A stretch of DNA of 64,000 nt from Mixta sp. Marseille-Q2659 (GTDB taxonomy: Bacteria > Pseudomonadota > Gammaproteobacteria > Enterobacterales > Enterobacteriaceae), in NCBI RefSeq assembly GCF_940807255.1, contig NZ_CALNWY010000001.1:344487-408486 (forward strand), read 5' to 3'. The notes beneath the pieces were generated by a model. It ran no database searches and was not told the DNA's origin. It saw only the letters and a program-made list of their open reading frames with translations. Each line of letters opens with the position of its first letter. The first letter of the stretch is position 1. Of this stretch, positions 40,938 through 50,986 are shown piece by piece. The position numbers were made by a program, and so were the translations under genes.

Positions 40938-41624
40938 ATGAAACAATTTTTGCTGGCCCCTTCAATCCTTGCAGCAGACTTTGCCCGTTTGGGCGAAGAT
41001 ACGGCGAAAGCGCTGGCTGCAGGCGGAGATGTGGTGCATTTCGACGTTATGGATAACCATTACGTACCCAATCTCACCATGGGGCCGATGGTATTAAAAG
41101 CGCTGCGTGATTACGGCATCACCGCGCCGATCGACGTTCATCTGATGGTGAAACCGGTCGACAGCCTGATCCCTCAGTTTGCCGAAGCGGGCGCCAGTTT
41201 TATTACTTTTCACCCTGAAGCCAGCGAGCATATCGATCGCAGTCTGCAACTGATCAAAGAACATGGCTGTAAAGCCGGTTTAGTCTTTAATCCCGCCACG
41301 CCGCTGAGCTACCTCGATTACGTGATGGATAAGCTGGATATTATTCTGCTGATGTCGGTCAATCCGGGCTTCGGCGGCCAATCCTTTATTCCCGGCACGC
41401 TGGATAAACTGCGCGAGGCGCGCAAGCGTATCGATGAAAGCGGCTATGACATCCGTCTGGAAGTTGATGGCGGCGTGAAGGTGGATAATATCGCTGAAAT
41501 CGCCGCCGCGGGCGCGGATATGTTCGTGGCTGGCTCAGCCATCTTTGGCCAGCCCGATTATAAGAAAGTGATTGATGATATGCGTAATGAACTGGAGAAA
41601 AGCCGCCATGGTGCCTTTCACTGA
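40938..41624 (+). CDS. rpe: Rpe, ribulose-phosphate 3-epimerase
   Basis: 228 residues (E. coli 225). TIM-barrel signatures: [61 protein letters not shown] and [12 protein letters not shown] with the metal-binding His and Asp residues. It interconverts ribulose 5-phosphate and xylulose 5-phosphate in the pentose phosphate pathway. GGGAGA precedes the ATG. gph overlaps its 3' end by 17 bases. Confidence 0.97.
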   Translation: MKQFLLAPSILAADFARLGEDTAKALAAGGDVVHFDVMDNHYVPNLTMGPMVLKALRDYGITAPIDVHLMVKPVDSLIPQFAEAGASFITFHPEASEHIDRSLQLIKEHGCKAGLVFNPATPLSYLDYVMDKLDIILLMSVNPGFGGQSFIPGTLDKLREARKRIDESGYDIRLEVDGGVKVDNIAEIAAAGADMFVAGSAIFGQPDYKKVIDDMRNELEKSRHGAFH

Positions 41625-42285
41625 TATTCGCGCGCTGGCTTTCGATCTTGACGGTACGCTGGTCGACAGCGTGCCGGGGCTGGCTGAGGCCGTGGATCGG
41701 ACGCTGAATGCGCTACAGCTGCCAGCGGCAGGTGCGCCGCGCGTCTCCACCTGGATAGGCAATGGCGCCGATATTATGGTGGAGCGGGCGCTGAACTGGG
41801 CGTTGCAGCGTCAGCCAGAGGCCGATCAACTGCGCGACGGCCGGGCGCTGTTTGATAAATTCTATGCGGAAACGGCGGAAGCGGGAACGACCCTGTTTCC
41901 ACATGTCGCGCAAATACTGGACAAGCTGAGCGCGGCAGGCATCCCGCTGGCGCTGGTTACCAATAAGCCGACGCCTTTTATCGCGCCGCTGCTGCGCGCG
42001 CTCGGCATTGAACGCCACTTTTCGCTGGTGATCGGCGGTGATGATGTGGCGGCGAAGAAGCCGCATCCGGCGCCGCTGTTTCTGGTGTTAGGCAAGTTTG
42101 GTTTGCTGCCGCAGGAGCTGCTGTTTGTCGGCGACTCACGCAATGATATTCTGGCGGCGAAGGCAGCGGGCTGTCCTTGCGTCGGCATGTCATTTGGCTA
42201 CAACTACGGCGAGCCAATTGCGACCAGTGAACCGAACCTTGTTCTGGACGATTTCAACGATCTTTTGCCCGCATTGGGGCGGTAA
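41608..42285 (+). CDS. gph: Gph, phosphoglycolate phosphatase
   Basis: 225 residues. HAD motif I is [13 protein letters not shown], motif II LVTNKP, the lysine lies in [10 protein letters not shown], and motif IV is [17 protein letters not shown]. It removes 2-phosphoglycolate, formed in DNA repair of oxidised ends. E. coli Gph (252) carries an extra loop after residue ~70 that is shorter here. The start at 41608 has GGAG about 9 bp upstream and gives a family-like N-terminus. It overlaps the end of rpe. Confidence 0.95.
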   Translation: MVPFTDIRALAFDLDGTLVDSVPGLAEAVDRTLNALQLPAAGAPRVSTWIGNGADIMVERALNWALQRQPEADQLRDGRALFDKFYAETAEAGTTLFPHVAQILDKLSAAGIPLALVTNKPTPFIAPLLRALGIERHFSLVIGGDDVAAKKPHPAPLFLVLGKFGLLPQELLFVGDSRNDILAAKAAGCPCVGMSFGYNYGEPIATSEPNLVLDDFNDLLPALGR

Positions 42286-42303
42286 TTATCAGGATGTAAA
42301 AGC

Positions 42304-43308
42304 ATGAGCAAACCCATCGTATTTAGCGGCGCACAGCCTTCCGGCGAACTGACCATTGGTAACTACATGGGTGCTATGCGTCAGTGGGTACAGATGCAGG
42401 ATGATTATCACTGCATTTACTGCATTGTCGATCTGCACGCCATCACCGTTCGTCAGGATCCGGCAGCGCTGCGTAAAGCGACGCTGGATACGCTGGCGCT
42501 CTACCTTGCCTGCGGCATCGATCCGGCAAAAAGTACCATTTTCGTACAGTCGCACGTACCGGAACATACTCAGCTGAGCTGGGTACTGAACTGCTACACC
42601 TATTTTGGCGAGCTGAGCCGAATGACCCAGTTTAAAGATAAGTCCGCCCGCTATGCGGAAAATATCAATGCTGGTCTGTTCAGCTATCCGGTGCTGATGG
42701 CGGCGGACATTCTGCTCTACCAAACCAATCAGGTACCGGTGGGCGAAGATCAGAAACAGCATCTGGAGCTGAGCCGCGATATTGCCCAGCGTTTTAACGC
42801 GCTTTATGGCGACGTGTTTAAGGTGCCGGAGCCCTTTATCCCGAAATCGGGTGCGCGCGTGATGTCGCTGCTTGAGCCGACCAAAAAAATGTCCAAATCA
42901 GATGAAAACCGCAACAACGTGATCGGCCTGCTGGAAGATCCGAAAGCGGTGGTGAAGAAGATCAAGCGTGCGGTAACTGACTCCGATGAGCCGCCAGTGG
43001 TGCGTTACGACGTGCAGAATAAAGCGGGCGTCTCCAACTTGCTGGATATTCTCTCTGCCATCTCCGGTAAAAGCATCAGCCAGCTGGAGCAGGAGTTCGA
43101 AGGCAAAATGTACGGCCATTTGAAAGGCGAAGTGGCTGAAGCGGTGTCCGGTATGCTGAGCGAACTGCAGGTGCGTTATCAGCGCTATCGTGAAGATGAA
43201 GCTTTTCTTGAGCAGGTGATGCGTGACGGCGCGGCAAAAGCCCGTGCGCACGCGCAGGAAACGCTGAAGAAAGTGTATGAAGCGGTAGGTTTTGTGGCGC
43301 AGCCGTAA
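42304..43308 (+). CDS. trpS: TrpS, tryptophanyl-tRNA synthetase
   Basis: 334 residues, the E. coli length. The class I HIGH-like motif is in [18 protein letters not shown] and the KMSKS motif is in [14 protein letters not shown]. The tryptophan-binding pocket ([22 protein letters not shown]) is conserved. It is the last gene of the aroK to trpS run, 18 bp after gph. A GC hairpin follows. Confidence 0.98.
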   Translation: MSKPIVFSGAQPSGELTIGNYMGAMRQWVQMQDDYHCIYCIVDLHAITVRQDPAALRKATLDTLALYLACGIDPAKSTIFVQSHVPEHTQLSWVLNCYTYFGELSRMTQFKDKSARYAENINAGLFSYPVLMAADILLYQTNQVPVGEDQKQHLELSRDIAQRFNALYGDVFKVPEPFIPKSGARVMSLLEPTKKMSKSDENRNNVIGLLEDPKAVVKKIKRAVTDSDEPPVVRYDVQNKAGVSNLLDILSAISGKSISQLEQEFEGKMYGHLKGEVAEAVSGMLSELQVRYQRYREDEAFLEQVMRDGAAKARAHAQETLKKVYEAVGFVAQP

Positions 43309-43318
43309 TGTAATAAAG

Positions 43319-43338
43319 GGCTGGGCCAGCGCCCAGCC
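43319..43338 (+). terminator. Hairpin after trpS, possible terminator
   Basis: A perfect 8-bp GC stem GGCTGGGC/GCCCAGCC with a 4-nt loop begins 10 bp past the trpS stop. The stem lacks a T tail, so termination is uncertain. Confidence 0.45.
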
Positions 43339-43419
43339 AATGTCGCCGATGGTAAGAAGCGCGTGATAAAACGATCAACACTTACCTGACGTTAATTGTG
43401 GTAAACAACCACGTTTAAC

Positions 43420-43478
43420 GAGGTGGTGTAAGTCTGTCAACCATGAGGACTTTTAACCGGAGGTGGTTTAAGCCTGAC
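43420..43478 (+). repeat. Two 19-bp imperfect direct repeats, 40-bp period
   Basis: GAGGTGGTGTAAGTCTGTC (43420-43438) and GAGGTGGTTTAAGCCTGAC (43460-43478) agree at 16 of 19 bases. Each is preceded within a few bases by TTTAAC. The first is preceded by a complementary ACCAC, so a small hairpin array is possible. The role is unknown. Confidence 0.6.
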
Positions 43479-43481
43479 GAT

Positions 43482-43507
43482 AAAAGGGCGCCCACGTGGC
43501 GCCCTTT
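43482..43507. terminator. Bidirectional terminator for cysG
   Basis: AAAA, a perfect 7-bp stem GGGCGCC/GGCGCCC with a 5-nt loop, then TTTATATTATT. On the minus strand the stem is followed by TTTTAT, which suits the end of the nirBD-cysG transcript (cysG stop at 43515). Confidence 0.8.
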
Positions 43508-43514
43508 ATATTAT

Positions 43515-44879
43515 TCAGAACCAGCGCAGCTTATCGCGTAGCGCCACCACTTGCCCAACGATAATCAGGCTGGGGCTGTTAACCTGGGCCGCCAGCGCTT
43601 CCAGCTGTTCCAGTTCGCCCGTCACCACGCGCTGCCGCGTACTGGTACCGTTTTCTACCAGCGCCACCGGCATCGAACCTGCCATGCCGTGTTCCTGCAG
43701 CTGACGCTGGATATTACCTGCCTGCGCCAGCCCCATATAAAACACCAGCGTCTGCTGTTCGGCGGCCAGATTTGCCCAGTCCAGATCGTGATCCTGTTTA
43801 CGATGGCCGGTGACCAGACGCACGCTGTGCGCGTAATCTCGATGGGTTAGCGGGATCCCGCTATAGGCAGAACAGCCGGAGGCGGCAGTAATTCCCGGCA
43901 CCACGGAAAAAGGAATATTGCTGCCCTGTAGCGCTTCCAGCTCTTCACCACCGCGGCCGAAAATAAAGGGATCGCCGCCTTTCAGACGCACCACGCGTTT
44001 ACCTCGTCGCGCCTGCTCCAGCAGAATCTGGTTGATCTCCTCCTGCGGTACGCAGTGATGACCGGCGCGCTTGCCGACGAAAATCTTCTCTGCATCGCGC
44101 CGCGCCAGCGCCAGCACTTCATCCGAGACCAGCCGGTCATAAACTACAATATCCGCCTGCTGGATCTGCTGTAGCCCTTTTAACGTTAACAGGCCGGCAT
44201 CGCCCGGCCCGGCGCCGACCAGCACCAGCTCGCCGCGATGATCCAGCGGCTGCACAAACAGATCGTCAGTTAACGCCTCCGCCTGCTGCGTATCGTTATT
44301 CGCCAGCGACTGCGCCAGCCGATCGCTGATAAACAGTTTTTCCCAGAAACGACGGCGTTCCGCGCCGGTAGCGTAGTGCTGTTTTACCCGCTGACGCAGC
44401 GTGCCCGCCAGCGCGGCCAGCTTGCCGAGATGCTGAGGCAACAGCGCCTCCAGCTTTTCACGCAGCAGGCGCGCCAGTACAGGGGCTCGCCCGCCGGAGG
44501 AGACGGCGATCATCAGCGGTGAGCGATCAATAATGGAAGGCATAATCGCGCTGGCCTGGGCAGGCGCGTCAACCACGTTGCAGAACAGACGGCGTGCTTC
44601 CGCCGCTTCGCTCACCTGTTGATTAACTTTTTCATCGCTGGTGGCGGCGATAACCAGCCAGCATTCATCAAGTAGCGCGGCGGTAAAGGGCTGTTGCAGT
44701 AGCGTCGCCTCGCCTGCCTGCTGCCACTCATAAAATGGCGTGCTGAAATCCAGCGCGCAAACCTGTAGCCGTGCGCCAGCATCAAGCAGCAGTCGCGCTT
44801 TACGCGCGGCGACGTCGCCTGCGCCAACCAGCAGACAGGTTTTGCCACGTAGCTGACAAAAAAGCGGTAGGTAATCCAT
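43515..44879 (-). CDS. cysG: CysG, siroheme synthase (trifunctional)
   Basis: 454 residues (E. coli CysG 457). The N-terminal half is the precorrin-2 dehydrogenase and ferrochelatase ([31 protein letters not shown]). The C-terminal half is the uroporphyrinogen-III methyltransferase ([54 protein letters not shown]). It makes siroheme, the cofactor of NirB and of sulfite reductase. It lies downstream of nirD, and in E. coli nirC sits between them but is absent here. Confidence 0.97.
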   Translation of the reverse strand: MDYLPLFCQLRGKTCLLVGAGDVAARKARLLLDAGARLQVCALDFSTPFYEWQQAGEATLLQQPFTAALLDECWLVIAATSDEKVNQQVSEAAEARRLFCNVVDAPAQASAIMPSIIDRSPLMIAVSSGGRAPVLARLLREKLEALLPQHLGKLAALAGTLRQRVKQHYATGAERRRFWEKLFISDRLAQSLANNDTQQAEALTDDLFVQPLDHRGELVLVGAGPGDAGLLTLKGLQQIQQADIVVYDRLVSDEVLALARRDAEKIFVGKRAGHHCVPQEEINQILLEQARRGKRVVRLKGGDPFIFGRGGEELEALQGSNIPFSVVPGITAASGCSAYSGIPLTHRDYAHSVRLVTGHRKQDHDLDWANLAAEQQTLVFYMGLAQAGNIQRQLQEHGMAGSMPVALVENGTSTRQRVVTGELEQLEALAAQVNSPSLIIVGQVVALRDKLRWF

Positions 44880-44924
44880 AGCGATCTCCCGGTAAGCCGG
44901 TTTTTATCATGGTTTGCAGGTGAT

Positions 44925-44945
44925 GCGGCGCACCAGGTGCGCCGC
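44925..44945 (-). terminator. Hairpin in the nirD-cysG gap
   Basis: A perfect 9-bp stem GCGGCGCAC/GTGCGCCGC with a CAG loop occupies the 106-bp gap where E. coli has nirC. It has no T tail on the minus strand. It may be a partial attenuator or an mRNA-stabilising element. Confidence 0.45.
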
Positions 44946-44985
44946 AGGCAGGAATAAACAGTTTACAGATTGCGTGTCGGAGGCG

Positions 44986-45315
44986 TTAGTCGCAGGCGAC
45001 CTCAACCTGACCTTCACGCACACGTACCGGCCAACTGCGCACGGAACGACTGGCGTCTTCCATGCAGAGGCCATCACGCAGACGAAAGCGCTGTTTTTTC
45101 AACGGACTGGCGACCCACAGCTCCTGCTGATGTTCAGCGATGATGCCGCGCGACAGCACGCTGGCTTCGGCGAAAGGATCAATATTACTGATGGCGTACA
45201 GCTCTTCATCCGCACGCGGACGGAAAATCGCCACCTGCTCGCCCTCAACCAGCGCGCAGACGCCGGTCGCGGGCAGGATTGCCTCTAGTTTACAGACGGT
45301 GTGCCAGCGGCTCAT
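44986..45315 (-). CDS. nirD: NirD, small subunit of NADH-dependent nitrite reductase
   Basis: 109 residues (E. coli NirD 108). A Rieske-like fold without the usual iron-sulfur ligands, as expected for NirD (short hydrophobic strands, RADEELYAISNIDPFAEASVLSRGI). It partners NirB for cytoplasmic nitrite reduction to ammonium. Its ATG overlaps the nirB stop (ATGA). The next gene is cysG, not nirC. Confidence 0.96.
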   Translation of the reverse strand: MSRWHTVCKLEAILPATGVCALVEGEQVAIFRPRADEELYAISNIDPFAEASVLSRGIIAEHQQELWVASPLKKQRFRLRDGLCMEDASRSVRSWPVRVREGQVEVACD

Positions 45316-47855
45316 GCCTGTTCCTCCTCTTCAACCAGTTTGATCGCGATACGCTCATACGGACGCGCCGGACGATGCTGTCCACGCTCTTCCACCATCT
45401 GCACCAGCGGATCGCGCTGGTCGCTATTGATAAAGTGAGTGAAGCGGGTTTGCGCTTCAGGCTGATCGATCGTGGCTTTCCATTCGCAGATAACGCGGCT
45501 GCGCAGCTGCGCCATATCCGCTTCCAGCTGTTCGTTCAGGCCTAACTTGTCGTCAATAACGATGCTGCGGACGTAGTTAATGCCGCCTTCCAGGCTTTCC
45601 AGCCAGGTAGAAGTACGCTGCAGCTTATCCGCCGTACGGATGTAGAACATCATAAAGCGGTCCAGATAGCGCACCAGCGTCTCTTTATCGAGATCGGCGG
45701 CCAGCAGATCGGCGTGACGCGGTTTCATGCCGCCGTTGCCGCACACATACAGGTTCCAGCCTTTATCGGTCGCGATAATGCCCACATCTTTACCCTGTGC
45801 TTCAGCACATTCGCGCGTACAGCCGGAGACGCCGAACTTCATTTTGTGCGGCGTGCGGATGCCTTTATAGCGGTTCTCCAGCTCGATGCCGAAGCCCAGA
45901 CTGTCGCCGACGCCGTAGCGGCACCAGGTGCTGCCGATACAGGTTTTCGCCATACGCAGCGCTTTCGCGTAGGCGTGACCGGTTTCGAAGCCAGCCTCAA
46001 TCAGCTGACGCCAGATTTCCGGCAGGTCATCTTTCTGTGCGCCAAACAGGCCGATACGCTGTGAACCGGTGATTTTGGTGTAGAGATTATATTTACGCGC
46101 GATCTGTCCAATCACTACCAGCCCTTCAGGGCTGATCTCACCGCCTGCCGAGCGCGGGATAATGGAATAGGTGCCATCCTTCTGGATGTTGCCGAGGAAG
46201 TTGTCGTTGCTGTCCTGTAAAGGCGTATGCTGCGGTTCCAACACATAATCGTTCCAGCAGGAGGCAAGCAGCGAGCCGACGGTTGGCTTACAGACTTCGC
46301 AGCCGTAGCCTTTGCCATATTTTTTCAGCAGCTCATCGAAGCTCTTAATCTCTTCTACGCGGATCAGATGATACAGCTCCTGACGCGACCAGGCGAAGTG
46401 TTCGCACAGGTGATTGTTAACTTCGATACCCTGGCGGCTCAGCTCGGCGTTCAGCACCTGGGTGACCAGCGGCAAGCAGCCGCCGCAGCCGGTGCCAGCG
46501 CGCGTTTCCGCTTTGATGGCGGCCACGGTATGGCAGCCTTTAGCGATGGCCTGAATAATGTCGCCTTTGGACACGTCGAAGCAGGAGCAAATCTGCGCAT
46601 TATCCGGCAGCGATTCCACGCCCAGCGCTGGTTTCTCGCCGCCCGCGTGTGACGGCAGGATTAAGCTGTCCGGGTGTTCAGGCAGTTTAATCTGGTTCAG
46701 CACCAGCTGAAGCAGTTGACCGTAATCGCTGGTATCGCCAACCAGTACTGCACCTAACAGATATTGATTATCCTGGCTGACGACCAGGCGTTTATAGACG
46801 CCGGTTTGCTCGTTAAGGTAAACGTAGCTGCGCGCGCCCGGCGTGCGGCCATGCGCATCGCCGATACCGCCTACGTCAACGCCCAGTAGCTTCAGCTTGG
46901 CGCTCATATCCGCACCGCTGAACTGATTTTCGCGGCCTAACAGATGGTCGCTGGCAACCTGCGCCATTTTGTAGCCCGGCGCCACCAGACCAAAAATTTT
47001 CTCGTTCCAGGCTGCGCATTCGCCGATAGCGTAAATATCCGGGTCCGCGCTCTGGCAGAAATCGTTAATCTGGATGCCGCCGCGCGGGCCAACCGGCAGA
47101 TTGCACTGGCGCGCCAGTTTGTCCTGAGCGCGAATCCCGGTAGAAAAGACGATAAAGTCGACGTCGAGACTGGTACCGTCGGCAAACTCCAGCGTTTTGC
47201 CGACGGCGTGGTGGGCAATATTTTTTGTATTTTTGCTGGTGTGTACCTGTACGCCCATCTGCTCGATTTTCTGACGCAGCTGGTTGCCGCCCTGCACATC
47301 AAGCTGTTCAGCCATCAGCACCGGCGCGAATTCGATAACGTGCGTTTCAATGCCGAGGTTTTTCAGCGCGCCTGCAGCTTCCAGACCCAGCAGGCCGCCG
47401 CCGATAACGGCGCCGCTTTTACTGCGACGCGCGCACTCTTCGATTGCATTCAGATCTTCAATAGTGCGGTAAACGAAGCAGTCCGGGCCGTCAGAACCCT
47501 GAATCGGCGGGATCCATGGATAGGAGCCGGTAGCCAGAATGAGCTTGTCATACTGAACGGCGCGACCGCTGCTGGAGTGAATCACCTTTTCCTTACGGTT
47601 TAAGGTAATCGCCCGTTCGCCGAGCAGCACATGCACACCATGTTTTTCATAGTAGCCTTCACGTACCAGCGAGAGTTCTTCTGCGGTGTGGTGGGAAAAG
47701 TATGCGGAGAGATGGACCCGGTCGTAAGCCACACGGGGTTCTTCACAGAAGACGGTAATGTCGAACTGGCCGGGTTCGGCTTTATCGATCAGTTCTTCAA
47801 TGAAGCGGTGGCCAACCATGCCATTACCGATGATGGCGAGTTTGACAGTGCTCAT
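45312..47855 (-). CDS. nirB: NirB, large subunit of NADH-dependent nitrite reductase
   Basis: 847 residues (E. coli NirB 847). The N-terminal FAD/NAD-binding domain starts VKLAIIGNGMVGHRFIEEL. A BFD-like [2Fe-2S] domain has CSC and CGGC (ICSCFDVSKG, GTGCGGCLP). The siroheme and [4Fe-4S] reductase domain has Cx5C and Cx3C (CIGSTWC, GCTREC). The enzyme reduces nitrite to ammonium in the cytoplasm. The FNR and NarL/P sites upstream indicate anaerobic, nitrate/nitrite-induced expression. It is the first gene of nirBD-cysG. Confidence 0.98.
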   Translation of the reverse strand: MSTVKLAIIGNGMVGHRFIEELIDKAEPGQFDITVFCEEPRVAYDRVHLSAYFSHHTAEELSLVREGYYEKHGVHVLLGERAITLNRKEKVIHSSSGRAVQYDKLILATGSYPWIPPIQGSDGPDCFVYRTIEDLNAIEECARRSKSGAVIGGGLLGLEAAGALKNLGIETHVIEFAPVLMAEQLDVQGGNQLRQKIEQMGVQVHTSKNTKNIAHHAVGKTLEFADGTSLDVDFIVFSTGIRAQDKLARQCNLPVGPRGGIQINDFCQSADPDIYAIGECAAWNEKIFGLVAPGYKMAQVASDHLLGRENQFSGADMSAKLKLLGVDVGGIGDAHGRTPGARSYVYLNEQTGVYKRLVVSQDNQYLLGAVLVGDTSDYGQLLQLVLNQIKLPEHPDSLILPSHAGGEKPALGVESLPDNAQICSCFDVSKGDIIQAIAKGCHTVAAIKAETRAGTGCGGCLPLVTQVLNAELSRQGIEVNNHLCEHFAWSRQELYHLIRVEEIKSFDELLKKYGKGYGCEVCKPTVGSLLASCWNDYVLEPQHTPLQDSNDNFLGNIQKDGTYSIIPRSAGGEISPEGLVVIGQIARKYNLYTKITGSQRIGLFGAQKDDLPEIWRQLIEAGFETGHAYAKALRMAKTCIGSTWCRYGVGDSLGFGIELENRYKGIRTPHKMKFGVSGCTRECAEAQGKDVGIIATDKGWNLYVCGNGGMKPRHADLLAADLDKETLVRYLDRFMMFYIRTADKLQRTSTWLESLEGGINYVRSIVIDDKLGLNEQLEADMAQLRSRVICEWKATIDQPEAQTRFTHFINSDQRDPLVQMVEERGQHRPARPYERIAIKLVEEEEQA

Positions 47856-47885
47856 TTTTGCCTCAAAATTGATCTAATTGCGGCC

Positions 47886-47926
47886 ACAATAGCGCGGTTG
47901 TTAGCACGCTTATTGATGCACATCAA
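47886..47926 (-). promoter_or_regulatory. nirB promoter with FNR site
   Basis: TTGATGTGCATCAA (minus strand, 47926-47913) is a perfect FNR palindrome. TATTGT (47891-47886) is placed 31 bp from the FNR centre, as expected for a -10 element of a class II promoter. The deduced start is near 47878, 23 bp before the nirB ATG. Confidence 0.85.
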
Positions 47927-47939
47927 CTGAGGCTTAATA

Positions 47940-47955
47940 TACCTCTTTAGAGGTA
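47940..47955 (-). promoter_or_regulatory. NarL/NarP 7-2-7 site of nirB
   Basis: TACCTCTTTAGAGGTA is a perfect 7-2-7 inverted heptamer. Its centre is 28 bp upstream of the FNR centre, the same spacing as the -69.5 and -41.5 sites in E. coli nirB. Confidence 0.85.
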
Positions 47956-48068
47956 TGTGGCTGAAAAGTAGCGTCTTTTAGGAAATCACGTAATATCCGG
48001 CACTTAGCGCGCTGCTCCTTTTAATCTGTGCTAGCCTGAATCCTCTGTCCTGACCTCAGGAGCCTGGC

Positions 48069-49373
48069 ATGAATCACACCGATCTACGATGGATTAATCA
48101 CCTGCGCCTGCCGCAGCGCGAAGGGCTGTGACAACTCGAAATTAACGGCGGGAAAATCACCGCAATCAGGCCGCAACCGGAGCGTTGCGATAATAGCAGC
48201 GCTTCGCTTAATGGGGAAGGCGGAATAGCATTGCCTCCTTTTGTTGAGCCGCATATTCATCTTGATACCACGCAAACCGCGGGCGAACCCGCCTGGAATC
48301 AATCCGGCACGCTGTTTGAAGGCATTGAGCGCTGGGCCGAGCGTAAAGCGCTGTTGTCGCCGGAAGATGTTAAGCGCCGGGCGCGCGCTACGCTGAAATG
48401 GCAAATCGCCAACGGCATTCAATATGTTCGTACCCATGTCGATGTCTGCGATCCCAGCCTGACGGCGCTTAAAGCGATGCTGGAGCTGAAGCAGGAAATG
48501 GCGCCCTGGATCACGATACAGATCGTCGCCTTTCCGCAGGAGGGCATTCTTTCCTCGCCTGATGGTGCCGCTTTGCTGGAGGAGGCGCTACGTCTGGGCG
48601 CTGACGTGGTTGGCGCCATCCCGCATTTCGAATTTACCCGTGAATATGGCGTGGAGTCGCTGCATATTGCCTTCGCGCTGGCGCAGAAATATCAGCGCAT
48701 GGTAGATGTTCACTGCGATGAGATTGACGATGAGCAGTCGCGCTTTATCGAAACCGTGGCAGCGCTGGCACATCGGGAGCAGATGGGCGCGCGCGTGACG
48801 GCCAGCCATACTACGGCGATGCACTCCTATAACGGCGCGTATACCTCACGTCTGTTTCGCCTGCTGGCGCTCTCCGGCATTAATTTCGTCGCTAATCCGC
48901 TGGTTAATATCCATCAGCAAGGGCGCTTTGACGATTACCCGAAACGACGCGGCGTCACGCGCGTAAAAGAGCTGTTGGCGGCGGGCATCAACGTCTGTTT
49001 CGGTCACGACGACGTGTTCGATCCCTGGTATCCGCTGGGAACGGCCAGCATGCTACAGGTACTGCATATGGGATTACATGTCTGTCAGTTGATGGGCTAT
49101 GAGCAGATCGATCGTGGGATAGATCTCATCACCACGAACAGCGCGAAAACGATGCAGCTGAACGATTACGGCATTGAGGTCGGTAACAGCGCCAACCTGA
49201 TCATTTTGCCAGCGGAAAACGGGTTTGATGCGCTACGGCGTCAGGTTGCGACGCGTTATTCCATACGGCAGGGAAGCGTGATCGCGGCGACGGAACCAGC
49301 TCGCACGCAGATCTGGCTGCAGGAGGCGGAAGCGGTAAGCTTTAAACGTGATGAAGAACGCCAACGCAATTGA
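48069..49373 (+). pseudogene. codA: CodA-like cytosine deaminase with an in-frame stop at codon 21
   Basis: From the ATG at 48069 the reading frame encodes MNHTDLRWINHLRLPQREGL, then TGA (48129-48131), and then continues in the same frame to the end. E. coli CodA has EEGLWQI here, so the lesion is TGG to TGA (Trp to stop). The remainder is highly similar: [20 protein letters not shown] with metal ligands, [36 protein letters not shown] and [11 protein letters not shown]. It would deaminate cytosine to uracil. Restarting at a later codon (for example near 48231) would lose the N-terminal strands and is unlikely to work. Permease codB is not adjacent. The gene sits between nirB and tsgA, where E. 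coli has none. Confidence 0.85.
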
Positions 49374-49453
49374 GGTTTGGGCGGGAGAAAGCTAACGGAG
49401 CCCGCGCGGAAAATTCAGAACGACGCAAAGATGTAAAAGATTACTTCTAACAG

Positions 49454-49485
49454 CCAGACCCGCGCCGTTTATGGCGCAGGTCTGG
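49454..49485. terminator. Imperfect hairpin between codA and tsgA
   Basis: A 13-bp stem with one mismatch (CCAGACCCGCGCC/GGCGCAGGTCTGG) lies between the convergent codA remnant and tsgA. A second palindrome GTGGAACC/GGTTCCAC (49502-49519) lies beside it. Neither has a clean T tail. Confidence 0.45.
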
Positions 49486-49528
49486 ATTTCCCCTGCTTTG
49501 AGTGGAACCGGGGTTCCACCCGCAAGGA

Positions 49529-50710
49529 TTAATGTCCGGCGTGGCCGTGCTGGCGATGTTTGGTCACAAAGCCCAGCAGTAAACACATCACAAAGACCAC
49601 AGCATACAGGCCGTTAGCGGTAAACAGCGCCGCATGCGCGCCGCCTTTCGCAACAATCGGGCCGGTTACTACGAAGGTCAGCATGGTGCCGACGGTGCCG
49701 CAGGTCAGGATAAAGTTCACCAGCTTCGGCGAAGAAACCTTTGTCTGCTGCGAGCCGAGCGTGATGATGGTGGTATAGATGGCGCTGGAGAAGAAGCCCA
49801 GACCGATAATAATCCACTTCAGCATTGTCGGTTCGCTGCTGCTGACAAACCAGTACATCAGCACCGTAGCCAGTGCGGCCAGCACCATCAGAATGCGTTG
49901 CAGATCGAAGAAGCGCAGCACAAAGCTGAACACCCACATCCCGATCATATAAGAAGTCCAGAAATTACCAACCAGCTGACCTGCGGCACTGATATCCATG
50001 CCCATGGTTTTGGTGGCATATTCCGGCACCCAGGAGATAAAGCCCAGCTGGCCCAGAATGTAGCAGAGAGCAGCAACAGAGAGCAGCAGTACGCCAACAC
50101 CCCATTTTTCTTTTGCTACCGGCTGCGCGTCATGCTGTTTTTTACCCAGGATCGGGAATTCAACGGTCAGCGTCAGCACGAAAATCGCCACATAGATAAC
50201 GCCGATGCAGACGTAAACCCAGTACCAGGGCAGATGGCGTGCCAGCAGCATACCGGCGATCACCGGGAAAATGGTACCTGCCATGCTGAAGAACGAGTCG
50301 GTAAACAGCAGGCGTGAACCGCGCTGACGACCTTCATAAAGGTGCGTAATCAGGAACGTGCCGATCGACATGGTAATGCCGCTTACCACGCCCAGTACAA
50401 ACATGCAGAGCGAGAAAATGCTCAGGCTGTGGCTGGTCATCAGGCCCAGCACTGCCAGCACCATCAGCACAAAACCAAAAATCAGCTGACGTTTCAGCGG
50501 CACGATTTCCATCAGCCAGGCGTTAAGAAATACCGCGGCCAGAATACCGGTATTAAGGAAAGTAAAGGTGTTGCTCATTTCAGAAACCGGAAGCTGGAAA
50601 TAATTGGCGATATCGCCTAAAACCATGCCGGTGACAATGACCAGTGCGCCGGTGAGCGCATAGGAAAAGAAACTGATCCACGTCAGTCCAATGCGGTTAC
50701 GATTTGTCAT
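49529..50710 (-). CDS. tsgA: TsgA, major facilitator family protein
   Basis: 393 residues, the E. coli TsgA length. Twelve hydrophobic segments can be counted, starting [25 protein letters not shown], with the MFS-type motifs [24 protein letters not shown] and the C-terminal half [18 protein letters not shown]. The C-terminus is histidine-rich (HRQHGHAGH). Substrate is unknown; E. coli tsgA has been linked to tellurite and selenite tolerance. It lies divergent from ppiA, as in E. coli. Confidence 0.95.
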   Translation of the reverse strand: MTNRNRIGLTWISFFSYALTGALVIVTGMVLGDIANYFQLPVSEMSNTFTFLNTGILAAVFLNAWLMEIVPLKRQLIFGFVLMVLAVLGLMTSHSLSIFSLCMFVLGVVSGITMSIGTFLITHLYEGRQRGSRLLFTDSFFSMAGTIFPVIAGMLLARHLPWYWVYVCIGVIYVAIFVLTLTVEFPILGKKQHDAQPVAKEKWGVGVLLLSVAALCYILGQLGFISWVPEYATKTMGMDISAAGQLVGNFWTSYMIGMWVFSFVLRFFDLQRILMVLAALATVLMYWFVSSSEPTMLKWIIIGLGFFSSAIYTTIITLGSQQTKVSSPKLVNFILTCGTVGTMLTFVVTGPIVAKGGAHAALFTANGLYAVVFVMCLLLGFVTKHRQHGHAGH

Positions 50711-50897
50711 AGTTGGGAAACCTTGAGCCTAAGGAGCCTGGCTGAAGCAGCGCAGGGGGTAGTCGTCGAGAAGTGTAAAGAAATTTTATCGGCGATCAAA
50801 CTAACGATGAAACCAGTCCTCCTTATTTCACCAATAATGTGATTTAAATCACCCTTTATTGCGGCGACGTTAACGTTTGCTCACTATGTTTGTTTGC

Positions 50898-50912
50898 GTA
50901 AATAAAAGTAAA
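50898..50912 (+). promoter_or_regulatory. CpxR box of ppiA
   Basis: GTAAATAAAAGTAAA is a perfect match to the CpxR consensus GTAAA-N5-GTAAA. It overlaps a likely -35 region, with TATGCT (50931-50936) as the -10 element. E. coli ppiA is a known Cpx target. Confidence 0.8.
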
Positions 50913-50986
50913 ACGCTGGCTCTTGCCTGGTATGCTCTTTACAATCAATTTCGTTTAGATTTTGTGGCCTCAGTAAGGAATTATTC

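Noticed and set aside
43443..43541. 32-codon frame MRTFNRRWFKPDDKR in the trpS-cysG gap
   Set aside because: It runs through the cysG terminator into the end of cysG. The start lacks a good ribosome-binding site and the similarity is not established.
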